Origin: Streptomyces sp. WM6386
GTDB taxonomy: Bacteria; Actinomycetota; Actinomycetes; Streptomycetales; Streptomycetaceae
Length of the DNA stretch: 64,000 nt
Reading direction: 5' to 3'
Assembly (NCBI RefSeq): GCF_000972385.1
Contig: NZ_JXTE01000055.1
Location: 1-64,000 of the forward strand
Shown: positions 27,402 through 37,058 of the stretch, piece after piece
How positions within the stretch are numbered: position 1 is the first letter of the stretch
Layout: each line of letters opens with the position of its first letter
Notes under the pieces: generated by a model
What the model was told of the DNA's origin: nothing
The model's database searches: none
What the model saw: only the letters and a program-made list of their open reading frames with translations
Translations under genes and position numbers: made by a program

Positions 27402-28137
27402 TCCCCCCGAGCAACCCCCGAGGCACCACCTTCACCACTCCCATCAACGCCTTGTACCGAGGATCCGGAATCGACAGCGTCTTCCCCCGCGCAAGGTCGT
27501 TCAGCGCGGCCGCCACGAGCTTGTCGGCATCGAGCCACATCCAGCCGGGAATGTTGTCCGTGCCCATGCCCGCCCGCTCATGGAACTCGGTGCGTACGAA
27601 GCCGGGGCAGAGGGCCATCAGCCGTACCCCGCTCCCGGCCAGGTCCTTGGCCGCCCCCTGGGTGAACTGCACGACCCACGCCTTGGACGCCCCGTACGTG
27701 CCGCGGGGGACGAAGGCCGCCACCGAGGCGACGTTGACCACGCCGCCGCGGCCCCGCTCGCGCATCCCCTCCGTCGCCGCCGACGTCAGTCGCAGCACCG
27801 CCTCGCAGTGGACCTTGAGCATCTTCAGCTCGTCGGCCATGGAGACGTCGAGGTAGCGGCCCTTGTTCCCGAAGCCGGCGTTGTTGACCAGCAGGTCGAC
27901 CGGGTTCCTGCGGTCGGCGAGGCGGGCGGCCACCGTCTCGATGCCGGAGTCCTCCGCGAGGTCCGCGGTGAGGACCTCCGCCTCGATGCCGTGGCGGTCG
28001 TGGAGTTCGGTGGCCTGTTCGCGCAGCCGCTTGGTGTCGCGGGCCACCAGGACGAGGTTGTGACCGTCGGCGGCGAGGCGCCGTGCGAACGCGGCACCGA
28101 TGCCCGCGGTCGATCCCGTAATCAATGCCGTTGTCAT
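27364..28137 (-). CDS. Short-chain dehydrogenase/reductase
   Basis: This 257-residue classical SDR has the cofactor loop TGSTAGIG (residues 8-15), the NNAG motif, and catalytic Ser-Tyr-Lys in NVASVAAFVPRGTYGASK. An Arg in VARDTKRLRE after the second strand favours NADP(H). The substrate is unknown. It lies downstream of the MOSC gene on the same strand with a gap of about 50 bases. Confidence 0.9.
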   Translation of the reverse strand: MTTALITGSTAGIGAAFARRLAADGHNLVLVARDTKRLREQATELHDRHGIEAEVLTADLAEDSGIETVAARLADRRNPVDLLVNNAGFGNKGRYLDVSMADELKMLKVHCEAVLRLTSAATEGMRERGRGGVVNVASVAAFVPRGTYGASKAWVVQFTQGAAKDLAGSGVRLMALCPGFVRTEFHERAGMGTDNIPGWMWLDADKLVAAALNDLARGKTLSIPDPRYKALMGVVKVVPRGLLGGITSRTGRMYGPQ

Positions 28138-28188
28138 GACGCAAGGTTAATGACCAGGACCGACAGCGTCCGCTTGCCGAGGACGCCG

Positions 28189-28857
28189 TCAGGCGCCGTG
28201 CTTCTCCACATACTCGAGCGCCCACTGCCGCACCTCCGGATGGAGTGCCCCACCCGCCGCCAACAGCCGTGGCTGGAGGGGCCGTTCGGTGGTCATCGCC
28301 CGGAACGCCAGGGCGACCGTCACCTCGTGGTCCGGCCGGTGCACGATCTCGACGGGGTCCCCGGTACGGATCTCGCCGGGCCGGATCACCCGCAGATACG
28401 CCCCGGGCGCGCCCTTCCGGGTGAACCGCTTCACCCACCGCTTCTCCTCCATGTGGCCCTGGAAGGTGGCGCACGGGATGCGCGCGCTGGAGATCTCCAG
28501 CACCACCTCGGGCCCGATGCGCCAGCGTTCGCCGATCAGCGCGCCGGAGACGTCGATGCCCTGTGTCGTGAGGTTCTCGCCGAAGGCGCCGTTGGCCAGG
28601 GAACGGTCCAGCTCGCGCTCCCAGTCGTCCAGGTCCTCGCGCGCCATCGCGTACACGGCCTGGTCGTCGCCGCCGTGGTGCTGCCTCTTGCACACCGCGT
28701 CCCCGGCGAGCCCACTCCCGCCGATGCCCTTGGGGCCGGGCGCGGCCACCCGCACCGGTCCGTCGACCGGCCGCTTGTCGATACCGGTGACGCCCTCCGG
28801 GTTGTCCGTGTACGAAACGGCCTTCTCGCGGCCCAGATTCACCGACAGAAGCTTCAT
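28189..28857 (-). CDS. MOSC domain protein (YiiM-like)
   Basis: This 222-residue protein starts at ATG 28857 (MKLLSVNLGREKAVSY). It has the MOSC core: GIGGSGLAGDAVCKRQHHGG, DQAVYAMAREDLDDWE, GAFGENLTTQGID, and the conserved Cys in ARIPCATFQGHM. MOSC proteins bind sulfur or molybdenum-cofactor derivatives and include YiiM, which detoxifies N-hydroxylated bases. The physiological substrate here is unknown. Confidence 0.9.
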   Translation of the reverse strand: MKLLSVNLGREKAVSYTDNPEGVTGIDKRPVDGPVRVAAPGPKGIGGSGLAGDAVCKRQHHGGDDQAVYAMAREDLDDWERELDRSLANGAFGENLTTQGIDVSGALIGERWRIGPEVVLEISSARIPCATFQGHMEEKRWVKRFTRKGAPGAYLRVIRPGEIRTGDPVEIVHRPDHEVTVALAFRAMTTERPLQPRLLAAGGALHPEVRQWALEYVEKHGA

Positions 28858-28937
28858 AACGGCACGGTAGGACACCGGTGCCCAAAGGCGCCACGCACTA
28901 TTCGCCGCCGTATCAAAGCCCGGCTTATCCTCGAAGG

Positions 28938-29837
28938 GTGATCGAGGCCCGTCATCTCCGTGTCCTGCGCGCTGTCGCCACCACCGGCTCCTTCTCCGCC
29001 GCCGGGCGCGAACTGGGCTGCACCCAGCCCGCCGTGAGCCAGCAGATGAAGGCCCTGGAGGCGTCCGTCGGCACCCCGCTGCTCATCCGCAGCGGCCGAG
29101 AGATGCGGCTGACCCAGGCGGGGGAGGCGCTCGTGCGGCACGCAGCCGGGATCCTCGCCGGACTGACGGCGGCGGAGGAAGAGGTCGCCGCCATCGCCGG
29201 ACTGCGGGCCGGGCGCGTGCGGCTCGTCTCCTTTCCCAGCGGCAGCTCCACCCTGGTCCCGACCGCGCTCGCGGCGCTGCGTGCCGCGCACCCGGGCACG
29301 CGGGTCTCCCTGGAGGAGGCCGAACCCCCGCAGTCCGTCGCGATGCTGAGGGAGGGCGACTGCGATGTCGCCCTCGCCTTCCGGTACGAGGGGGCCGCCC
29401 AGGAGGGCGAGTGGGACGACCTCGTCGTACGGCCACTGCTGCGGGACCGTCTCGTCGCCCTCGTACCGGAGCGGCATCGGCTCGCGTCCGCCGGGGCCGT
29501 GGCCATCGGGGAGCTGGCGCGGGAGCCCTGGATCGCCGGATGTCCGCGCTGCCGGGGGCAGTTGGTCGAGGTGTGCGAGGGCGCCGGGTTCACGCCCCGC
29601 ATCGACTTCGCGACCGACGACTATCCGGCGGTGGTGGGACTGGTGGGCGCCGGCCTCGGCGTGGCCGTGCTGCCGCAGCTGGCCATCGAGTCCGTACGGC
29701 CGCGAGGCGCGCGCACCGTCACGCTGGAACCGGCCGTGCGGCGGGAGATCGTCGCGCTGACCCTGCCCGATCTGGCGCAGGTGCCCGCGGTGGCGGCGAC
29801 CCTGGACCAGCTCGCGAACGCGGCGGGCCGGAAGTAG
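28938..29837 (+). CDS. LysR-family transcriptional regulator
   Basis: This 299-residue regulator begins at GTG 28938 (VIEARHLRVLRAVATTGSFS). The winged helix-turn-helix AAGRELGCTQPAVSQQMKAL occupies residues 18-37 and a type 2 periplasmic-binding fold follows (VRLVSFPSGSSTLVPTAL). No Shine-Dalgarno is present; TATCCT (28926-28931) ends six bases before the GTG, so a leaderless mRNA is likely. It diverges from the MOSC gene, its most likely local target. Confidence 0.92.
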   Translation: MIEARHLRVLRAVATTGSFSAAGRELGCTQPAVSQQMKALEASVGTPLLIRSGREMRLTQAGEALVRHAAGILAGLTAAEEEVAAIAGLRAGRVRLVSFPSGSSTLVPTALAALRAAHPGTRVSLEEAEPPQSVAMLREGDCDVALAFRYEGAAQEGEWDDLVVRPLLRDRLVALVPERHRLASAGAVAIGELAREPWIAGCPRCRGQLVEVCEGAGFTPRIDFATDDYPAVVGLVGAGLGVAVLPQLAIESVRPRGARTVTLEPAVRREIVALTLPDLAQVPAVAATLDQLANAAGRK

Positions 29838-29867
29838 GGAAGGGGCACGCGTACGCGTGCCCCTTCC
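29838..29867. terminator. Perfect 30-bp palindromic terminator between lysR and whiD
   Basis: GGAAGGGGCACGCGT is followed directly by its exact reverse complement, between two convergent genes. It should stop transcription in both directions. Confidence 0.85.
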
Positions 29868-29882
29868 GGAAGAAACGTTCCT

Positions 29883-30212
29883 TCAGTTGTTCGAGACGGC
29901 GTGCCCACCGACCGACGACGCCGTCACCAGCCGGTTTCGTGCCCGCCCCATGAGCTCCTCGCGCTCGTCCTCGGTCAGCCCGCCCCAGACGCCGTACGGC
30001 TCTCTCACCGCCAACGCGTGTGCCGCGCACTGGGCGCGGACCGGGCATCTCATGCAGACCTCCTTGGCCGAGTTCTCACGAGCACTCCGGGCCGCTCCTC
30101 GCTCGCCCTCCGGATGAAAGAAGAGCGAGCTGTCCACCCCGCGACAGGCGGCCAGGAGCTGCCAGTCCCACAGGTCCGCGTTCGGTCCGGGAAGGCGGGA
30201 GAAATCTGCCAT
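29883..30212 (-). CDS. whiD: Sporulation regulator WhiD (WhiB-like iron-sulfur protein)
   Basis: This 109-residue Wbl protein starts MADFSRLPGPNADLWDWQ. The four cluster ligands are Cys23, Cys53, Cys56 and Cys62, followed by the G[VI]WGG turn (PYGVWGGLTEDERE) and a basic C-terminus (GRARNR). It matches the S. coelicolor WhiD sequence as I remember it. WhiD binds a [4Fe-4S] cluster and is required for late spore maturation. CAT at 30210-30212 marks the start, with AAGGGG upstream; the open frame extends further but is not needed. Confidence 0.97.
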   Translation of the reverse strand: MADFSRLPGPNADLWDWQLLAACRGVDSSLFFHPEGERGAARSARENSAKEVCMRCPVRAQCAAHALAVREPYGVWGGLTEDEREELMGRARNRLVTASSVGGHAVSNN

Positions 30213-30594
30213 TGCGTGACCCCTTGTAGCCGTTCTGTGGCGGATACGGTGTCTACGACCGTACATCTGCGATCTAAGGAGATGAAAATATGACTCATTG
30301 CGAATCTAGCCTCAGACACCAGGAAATGGGAAGAAATGGAGCTAAATGGGGCACTGGTTGTGATGAAACGTTGTGGGTCCGTCGTGCATGTCTGCACCGT
30401 GTCCGCACCCTCACGTAGAGTGCCGAAGATGGCACACGGCCCCGTAACTCTTTCGAGTGACCGTCGTTGAGAGTGCGGAGGCGGTTGAAACACAAAGCGC
30501 TCGGGCAGGCGTCCGAGACGGTCGACCGCACAGGTGACGATTTCGTACCAGCCTGGAGGCTCAAGGTGACGTGCATCAGCTGCGGAGGGCGGCC
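30213..30594. promoter_or_regulatory. Divergent whiD-bldM control region
   Basis: This 382-base gap is AT-richer than the genes around it (for example near 30280-30350) and carries the promoters of two developmental genes. The one clear element is the sigma-BldN-type promoter listed separately. I could not place whiD promoters with confidence. Confidence 0.7.
30443..30470 (+). promoter_or_regulatory. Sigma-BldN-type promoter of bldM
   Basis: CGTAAC (30443-30448) and CGTTGA (30465-30470) are separated by 16 bases. This is the -35/-10 pair I recall for sigma-BldN targets, of which bldMp1 is the classic example. It lies about 125 bases upstream of the bldM start. Confidence 0.82.
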
Positions 30595-31206
30595 ATGACA
30601 TCCGTCCTCGTCTGCGACGACTCCCCGCTTGCCCGAGAGGCGCTCCGCCGCGCGGTCGCGACCGTGCCCGGCGTAGAGCGCGTGACGACCGCGGCCAACG
30701 GCGAGGAAGTCCTCCGCCGCTGGGGCGCCGACCGCTCGGACCTGATTCTGATGGACGTACGCATGCCCGGTCTGGGCGGCGTCGAGACCGTCCGGCGGCT
30801 GCTGTCCGCCGACCCGGGTGCGCGCATCATCATGCTCACCGTCGCGGAGGACCTGGACGGGGTCGCGCTCGCGGTCGCCGCGGGCGCGCGGGGCTATCTG
30901 CACAAGGACGCCTCGCGCGCGGAGCTGCGGGCGACGGTGACGCAGGCCCTCGCCGACCCGACGTGGCGGCTCGCTCCCCGTCGGCTGCGGTCCGCCGAGA
31001 TGGGGGCGGCGCCCACCCTCACCGCGCGTGAGATCCAGGTGCTCGAAGGGATGAGCCACGGTCGGTCCAACGCGGAGATCGGGCGTGAGCTGTTCCTGTC
31101 CGAGGACACCGTGAAGACGCACGCGCGTCGGCTGTTCAAGAAGCTTGGTGCTTCTGACCGGGCGCATGCGGTCGCGCTCGGGTTCCGATGGGGTCTGGTT
31201 CGCTGA
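30595..31206 (+). CDS. bldM: Developmental response regulator BldM
   Basis: This 203-residue protein starts at ATG 30595 behind GGAGGGC. The receiver domain has Asp8-Asp9 and Asp54 in LILMDVRMPG. The LuxR-type helix-turn-helix is LTAREIQVLEGMSHGRSNAEIGREL...DTVKTHARRLFKKLG. It matches S. coelicolor BldM as remembered. BldM is an atypical regulator: it works without phosphorylation at Asp54, as a homodimer on early genes and as a heterodimer with WhiI on late ones. Confidence 0.97.
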   Translation: MTSVLVCDDSPLAREALRRAVATVPGVERVTTAANGEEVLRRWGADRSDLILMDVRMPGLGGVETVRRLLSADPGARIIMLTVAEDLDGVALAVAAGARGYLHKDASRAELRATVTQALADPTWRLAPRRLRSAEMGAAPTLTAREIQVLEGMSHGRSNAEIGRELFLSEDTVKTHARRLFKKLGASDRAHAVALGFRWGLVR

Positions 31207-31235
31207 GAACCCGGTCCTGCGGGCCGTTGTTGTGT

Positions 31236-31314
31236 GCGGGTCGTTCGTGGCTGGTCGCGCCCACGCGGCGGTAGCCGCATGTCGATGCAGCCCCGCGCCC
31301 CTTTCGGGGCGCGG
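31236..31314. repeat. Dispersed Streptomyces intergenic repeat with terminator hairpin (copy 2)
   Basis: GGCTGGTCGCGCCCACGCGG is followed by a variable stretch and a 9-bp hairpin CCGCGCCCC-TTTC-GGGGCGCGG (31293-31314). It shares the GGCTGGTCGCGC head and GCGCCCC hairpin with copy 1 at 4451-4501. It lies downstream of bldM and may terminate it. Confidence 0.68.
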
Positions 31315-31437
31315 ATGCCGGCGTCGGTCAAATGGCCCCGTCGGTGTCCGCTGCTTGTTTCGGCGCCGATGCCGCATCCTTGAGGTGTGGAGTCTCTCGG
31401 GGACGAGTCGGTCGAGCGGAAGGGGAGGGCGCAGGGT

Positions 31438-32103
31438 ATGAGTTCCGGCGCACCTGCTCATAACGCTTCGGTGCACAACATCGGACGTGGTGCCGCGGAT
31501 GAATCGGCCGCAGGGCACCATGGACCGATGCGCGAGGACGAGACGACGGTGATCGGTGGGCTCGTTCACCGCGCCGTCGACGGGGATGAGCAGGCGACAC
31601 ACGACCTGCTCGCCCATGTCCACCCACTGGCGCTGCGCTACTGCCGCACCCGCCTGTCACGGCTGCCCGGCGACGCACGTCACTTCGTGGAGGACCTGGC
31701 GCAGGAGGTCTGTGTCGCGGTTCTCCTCGCCCTGCCGCGCTACCGGGACACCGGTCGCCCCTTCGAGGCCTTCGTCTTCGCCATCGCCGCCCACAAGGTC
31801 GCCGACCTGCAGCGTGCGGCGATGCGTGGTCCCGGCTCGACAGCGGTGCCGTCCGACGAGATGCCCGAGCGGCCGGACGACTCCCTCGGCCCCGAGGAGC
31901 GGGCGCTGCTCAGCAGTGACGCCGAATGGGCCAAGAAGCTGCTGGCCAACCTCCCCGACAACCAACGGGAGCTGTTGCTGCTGCGGATCGCGGTGGGGCT
32001 GACGGCGGAGGAGACGGGGCAGATGTTGGGAATGTCACCCGGAGCGGTGCGGGTGGCTCAGCACCGGGCGTTGAGCCGACTGCGGGCCCTCGCCGAGCAG
32101 TAG
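31438..32103 (+). CDS. sigD: Sigma-70 family sigma factor, SigD-like
   Basis: This 221-residue protein starts at ATG 31438, chosen because GGGGAGGG lies about nine bases upstream; an ATG at 31528 would also be possible. Sigma region 2 (residues 60-125: [39 protein letters not shown]) and region 4 (residues 165-215: [40 protein letters not shown]) are present. The place next to guaB matches mycobacterial SigD. No anti-sigma gene follows directly. Confidence 0.88.
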   Translation: MSSGAPAHNASVHNIGRGAADESAAGHHGPMREDETTVIGGLVHRAVDGDEQATHDLLAHVHPLALRYCRTRLSRLPGDARHFVEDLAQEVCVAVLLALPRYRDTGRPFEAFVFAIAAHKVADLQRAAMRGPGSTAVPSDEMPERPDDSLGPEERALLSSDAEWAKKLLANLPDNQRELLLLRIAVGLTAEETGQMLGMSPGAVRVAQHRALSRLRALAEQ

Positions 32104-32151
32104 TCCCTTGGCGTTGCGTCTTCGTGTCTTCGGTGAACAGGTCGTACCTGA

Positions 32152-33768
<1,617 letters not shown>

Positions 33769-33792
33769 TCGGCCAGTAGTCGCCAGGCTTCC

Positions 33793-33827
33793 CGAGGGCG
33801 GCCCCGGGACCTCCGGGGCCGCCCTCG
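33793..33827 (+). terminator. guaB terminator
   Basis: CGAGGGCGGCCCCGG pairs with CCGGGGCCGCCCTCG (15-bp stem, 5-base loop) 25 bases after the guaB stop. Confidence 0.85.
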
Positions 33828-33884
33828 GCGTGGCCGTCGGGGATACTGGAAGGCGCTGCAACGCATCAGGGAAAGGCCACACAC

Positions 33885-35009
33885 GTGACTGAGATCGAGA
33901 TCGGGCGCGGCAAGCGCGGCCGCCGGGCGTACGCCTTCGACGACATCGCCGTCGTCCCGAGCCGTCGTACGCGCGACCCGAAGGAGGTCTCGATCGCCTG
34001 GCAGATCGACGCCTACCGCTTCGAGCTGCCGTTCCTGGCCGCCCCCATGGACTCGGTCGTCTCCCCGGCCACCGCGATCCGCATCGGCGAGCTCGGCGGC
34101 CTCGGCGTGCTGAACCTCGAGGGCCTGTGGACGCGGTACGAGGACCCGCAGCCGCTGCTCGACGAGATCGTCGGCCTGGACTCCGAGACGGCGACCCGGC
34201 GCCTCCAGGAGATCTACTCCGCCCCCATCAAGGAGGAGCTGATCGGCGCGCGCATCAAGGAGGTGCGCGACTCGGGTGTGGTCACCGCGGCCGCGCTCTC
34301 CCCGCAGCGCACGGCGCAGTTCTCCAAGGCCGTCGTCGACGCGGGCGTGGACATCTTCGTCATCCGCGGTACGACGGTGTCGGCCGAGCACGTGTCGGGT
34401 TCGCACGAGCCGCTGAACCTGAAGCAGTTCATCTACGAGCTCGACGTCCCGGTGATCGTGGGCGGCTGCGCCACCTACACCGCCGCACTGCACCTGATGC
34501 GCACCGGCGCCGCGGGCGTCCTGGTCGGCTTCGGCGGCGGCGCGGCGCACACCACGCGCAACGTGCTGGGCATCCAGGTCCCGATGGCGACCGCGGTCGC
34601 GGACGTGGCGGCGGCCCGCCGTGACTACATGGACGAGTCCGGCGGCCGGTACGTGCACGTCATCGCCGACGGTGGCGTGGGCTGGTCCGGCGACATTCCC
34701 AAGGCCATCGCCTGCGGCGCGGACGCCGTCATGATGGGCTCCCCGCTCGCCCGCGCCACGGACGCGCCCGGCAAGGGCCACCACTGGGGCATGGAGGCCA
34801 TCAACGAGGAGCTTCCGCGCGGCAAGAAGGTCGACCTCGGCACGGTCGGCACGGTCGAGGAGGTCCTGACCGGCCCGTCACACACCCCCGACGGCTCGAT
34901 GAACCTCTTCGGCGCCCTGAAGCGGGCCATGGCCACCACCGGGTACAGCGAGCTCAAGGAGTTCCAGCGCGTCGAGGTGACGGTCGCGGACTCGCAGCAC
35001 AAGCGGTAG
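33885..35009 (+). CDS. guaB3: GuaB3-family IMP dehydrogenase-related protein
   Basis: This 374-residue TIM-barrel protein starts at GTG 33885 behind GGGAAAGG. It lacks CBS domains. Phosphate- and nucleotide-site segments resemble IMPDH (RRDYMDESGGRYVHVIADGG, KAIACGADAVMMGSPLA), but the catalytic loop reads GFGGGAAHTTR where IMPDH has GPGSICTTR, so His222 stands in place of Cys. Actinobacterial GuaB3 proteins share this loss; the reaction they catalyse is not established. Confidence 0.92.
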   Translation: MTEIEIGRGKRGRRAYAFDDIAVVPSRRTRDPKEVSIAWQIDAYRFELPFLAAPMDSVVSPATAIRIGELGGLGVLNLEGLWTRYEDPQPLLDEIVGLDSETATRRLQEIYSAPIKEELIGARIKEVRDSGVVTAAALSPQRTAQFSKAVVDAGVDIFVIRGTTVSAEHVSGSHEPLNLKQFIYELDVPVIVGGCATYTAALHLMRTGAAGVLVGFGGGAAHTTRNVLGIQVPMATAVADVAAARRDYMDESGGRYVHVIADGGVGWSGDIPKAIACGADAVMMGSPLARATDAPGKGHHWGMEAINEELPRGKKVDLGTVGTVEEVLTGPSHTPDGSMNLFGALKRAMATTGYSELKEFQRVEVTVADSQHKR

Positions 35010-35021
35010 GTCGTACGGCGC

Positions 35022-35062
35022 CGGAAGGGCCGGTCGCCCCGGGCGGGTGACCGGCCCTTCCG
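35022..35062 (+). terminator. guaB3 terminator
   Basis: CGGAAGGGCCGGTC and GACCGGCCCTTCCG form a 14-bp stem around a 13-base loop, 12 bases after the stop. Confidence 0.87.
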
Positions 35063-35296
35063 CGTGCCCAAGGGTGCTGGAGGGGGCGTGTTGCGCGGGA
35101 GGGGCGCGTGGTTGCGTTCGGGGCGAATGTGGGCTGAACGGGCGTAGTGAGTCGCTAGTGTCCGTGATCGGCGCCCCAGTTGTGTGGGGTGCCCCCTTCC
35201 AAGGACATGGTCCCGGACCCCGGCCGTCGGGGCCCGGCCCGAGATCCGACGTGTCGCCTACCGGGCCTCTGGGTGGCGTCGTGGAAGGGGGCGCCT

Positions 35297-35392
35297 GTGG
35301 GCCGCCACCGCAAGCCCACCCGCTGGGACCGACTCCGTCTGCGGATGGTGAAGTGCCGGAGGAGGTGGATCTTGCGGATTTTTGGATGGTGA
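35297..35392 (+). CDS. Possible 31-residue highly basic peptide
   Basis: GTG 35297 has GGAAGGGGG six bases upstream. The frame encodes VGRHRKPTRWDRLRLRMV and continues Arg/Trp-rich to a TGA at 35390-35392, with 11 Arg in 31 residues and mostly G/C third positions. It could be a real small protein or chance. No relatives are recognised. Confidence 0.3.
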   Translation: MGRHRKPTRWDRLRLRMVKCRRRWILRIFGW

Positions 35393-35550
35393 GCGGCCGC
35401 CCCCACACACACTAGGGGCGGACACTCCGTGAACCATCTCGGAGCCTGCCGCAGTGCCCCTGCGGTGGGCTCCACCTGTCTCCGTAAGGTACCCGCGCCG
35501 CGCCCCGCATGCCACCAGCCGCCGGAGCCCGCCCACCCACGCGCCCCCCT

Positions 35551-36762
35551 TCACAACCGATGCGCCGCCCCCGTAGGCGTGGCGCCGCGTGTGTCCAGCA
35601 GCAGTTGTGCCTTCACCGACAGGCCCTGCAAGTCGTACGTCCGGTGCTGCTGGAGCAGGATCGTCAGGTCCGCGTCGGCCGCCGCCTCGTACAGGGAGTC
35701 CGCGCGGGGGACCGGGCGGTCCAGGACGTTCCAGGAGGGGACGTGCGGGTCGTGGTAGCTGACGGAGGCGCCGAGCTCCATCAGGCGGATCGCGATCTCC
35801 CGTGCGGGCGTGGCCTGTTGGTCGGCGAGGTCGGGCTTGTACGTCACGCCGAGGAGCAGGACGCGGGCGCCGCGCGCCGACTTGCCGTGTTCGTTGAGGA
35901 GGGCGGCGGCGCGCTGGACGACGTAGCGCGGCATCTGGCTGTTGACCTGTTGGGCCAGTTCGACCATGCGCAGGGTGCGGCCGGTGGCGGCACCGGTCAG
36001 GTCCTGGGGGACCGCGTGGCCACCGACGCCGGGACCGGGGCGGAAGGACTGGAAGCCGAAGGGCTTGGTCTCCGCGCACCGGACGACGTCCCACAGGTCG
36101 ACACCCAGGTCGTGGCAGAGGACGGCCATCTCGTTGACGAGGGCGATGTTGACGTGGCGGTAGTTGGTCTCCAGGAGCTGGACCGTCTCCGCCTCCCGCG
36201 GGCCACGCGCGCGTACCACCTTGTCGGTGAGGCGCGAGTAGAAGGCGGCCGCCGACTCGGTGCAGGCGGGGGTGAGGCCGCCGATCACCTTGGGGGTGTT
36301 GGCGGGGGTGAAGTCGCGGTTGCCTGGGTCGACGCGGCTGGGGGAGTAGGCGAGGTGGAAGTCGCGGCCCGCGCGGAGGCCGGAGCCCCCTTCGAGGAGG
36401 GGACGCAGGAGGTCCTCCGTGGTGCCCGGGGGGACCGGGGACTCCAGGATGACCGTGGTGTGCGGGCGCAGGTGGGCGGCCAGGGTGCGGGCCGCGGACT
36501 CCACCTGGGTGAGGTCGAGCCCGCCGTCCGCCCCGCGCGGGGTGGGCGCGCAGATGACCGCGGTGCGCACCCGGCCGAGTTCGGCGGGGGAGGTGGTCGG
36601 CCGGAAGCCCCCCGAGAGCATCCGGCGCAGTTCGGCGGGGCTGAGGGAGCCGGGCTCGGGCCCGGTGCGGTAACCGAGCGTGGGGATGCCGGCGGCGACG
36701 GCGGCCTGGGCCAGGGGCAGTCCGTAGGGGCCGAGTCCGATGACGGCGAGATCTGCGGGCAT
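35551..36762 (-). CDS. Nucleotide-sugar dehydrogenase homologue lacking catalytic Cys and Lys
   Basis: This 403-residue protein starts at ATG 36762 behind GGAAGGACGG. It aligns throughout with UDP-sugar dehydrogenases: N-terminal VIGLGPYGLPLA, middle YRHVNIALVNEM, TKPFGFQSFRPGPGVGG, and C-terminal LGVTYKPDLADQQATPAREIA. The catalytic Cys motif GGHC is GGHA (Ala250), the active-site Lys of the AExxKLLEN segment is Gln195, and the acidic residue expected after the second Rossmann strand is Arg32. It is probably not a working dehydrogenase. No sugar biosynthesis genes are adjacent. Confidence 0.85.
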   Translation of the reverse strand: MPADLAVIGLGPYGLPLAQAAVAAGIPTLGYRTGPEPGSLSPAELRRMLSGGFRPTTSPAELGRVRTAVICAPTPRGADGGLDLTQVESAARTLAAHLRPHTTVILESPVPPGTTEDLLRPLLEGGSGLRAGRDFHLAYSPSRVDPGNRDFTPANTPKVIGGLTPACTESAAAFYSRLTDKVVRARGPREAETVQLLETNYRHVNIALVNEMAVLCHDLGVDLWDVVRCAETKPFGFQSFRPGPGVGGHAVPQDLTGAATGRTLRMVELAQQVNSQMPRYVVQRAAALLNEHGKSARGARVLLLGVTYKPDLADQQATPAREIAIRLMELGASVSYHDPHVPSWNVLDRPVPRADSLYEAAADADLTILLQQHRTYDLQGLSVKAQLLLDTRGATPTGAAHRL

Positions 36763-37058
36763 GGCGTTGGACCGTCCTTCCCAGTAGCCGAAGCGGGACA
36801 GGTGCGCAAGCCGTGTGGACTGGACGAGCGAGCGCAATGTCAGACTAAGAGTAAATCTGACCGAAATACGAGATTGATTCCTTGTGTCTTCCGGCAGGAG
36901 TTCCTCAAGCTTTGGCCTACGCCTTGTGGAAGTTGTCCACAGGCTGGGGGCGACTGGTGGCTGAAGTCGGGCAAGGCGGTCAGAATTTGGGCATGAGGGA
37001 TACGGACCGGGTCACTCCTCACGGGTGAGACCGGCGTGACCGACAGCGGGAGGCAGCG

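Larger units (their letters stand above)
35010..35550. other. 541-base gap with terminator and one doubtful small ORF
   Basis: The region holds the guaB3 terminator and, at 35297-35392, a possible 31-residue basic ORF (listed separately). Longer open frames on both strands here are extensions or shadows of the downstream dehydrogenase gene, and I do not accept them. Nothing else is recognisable. Confidence 0.6.
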
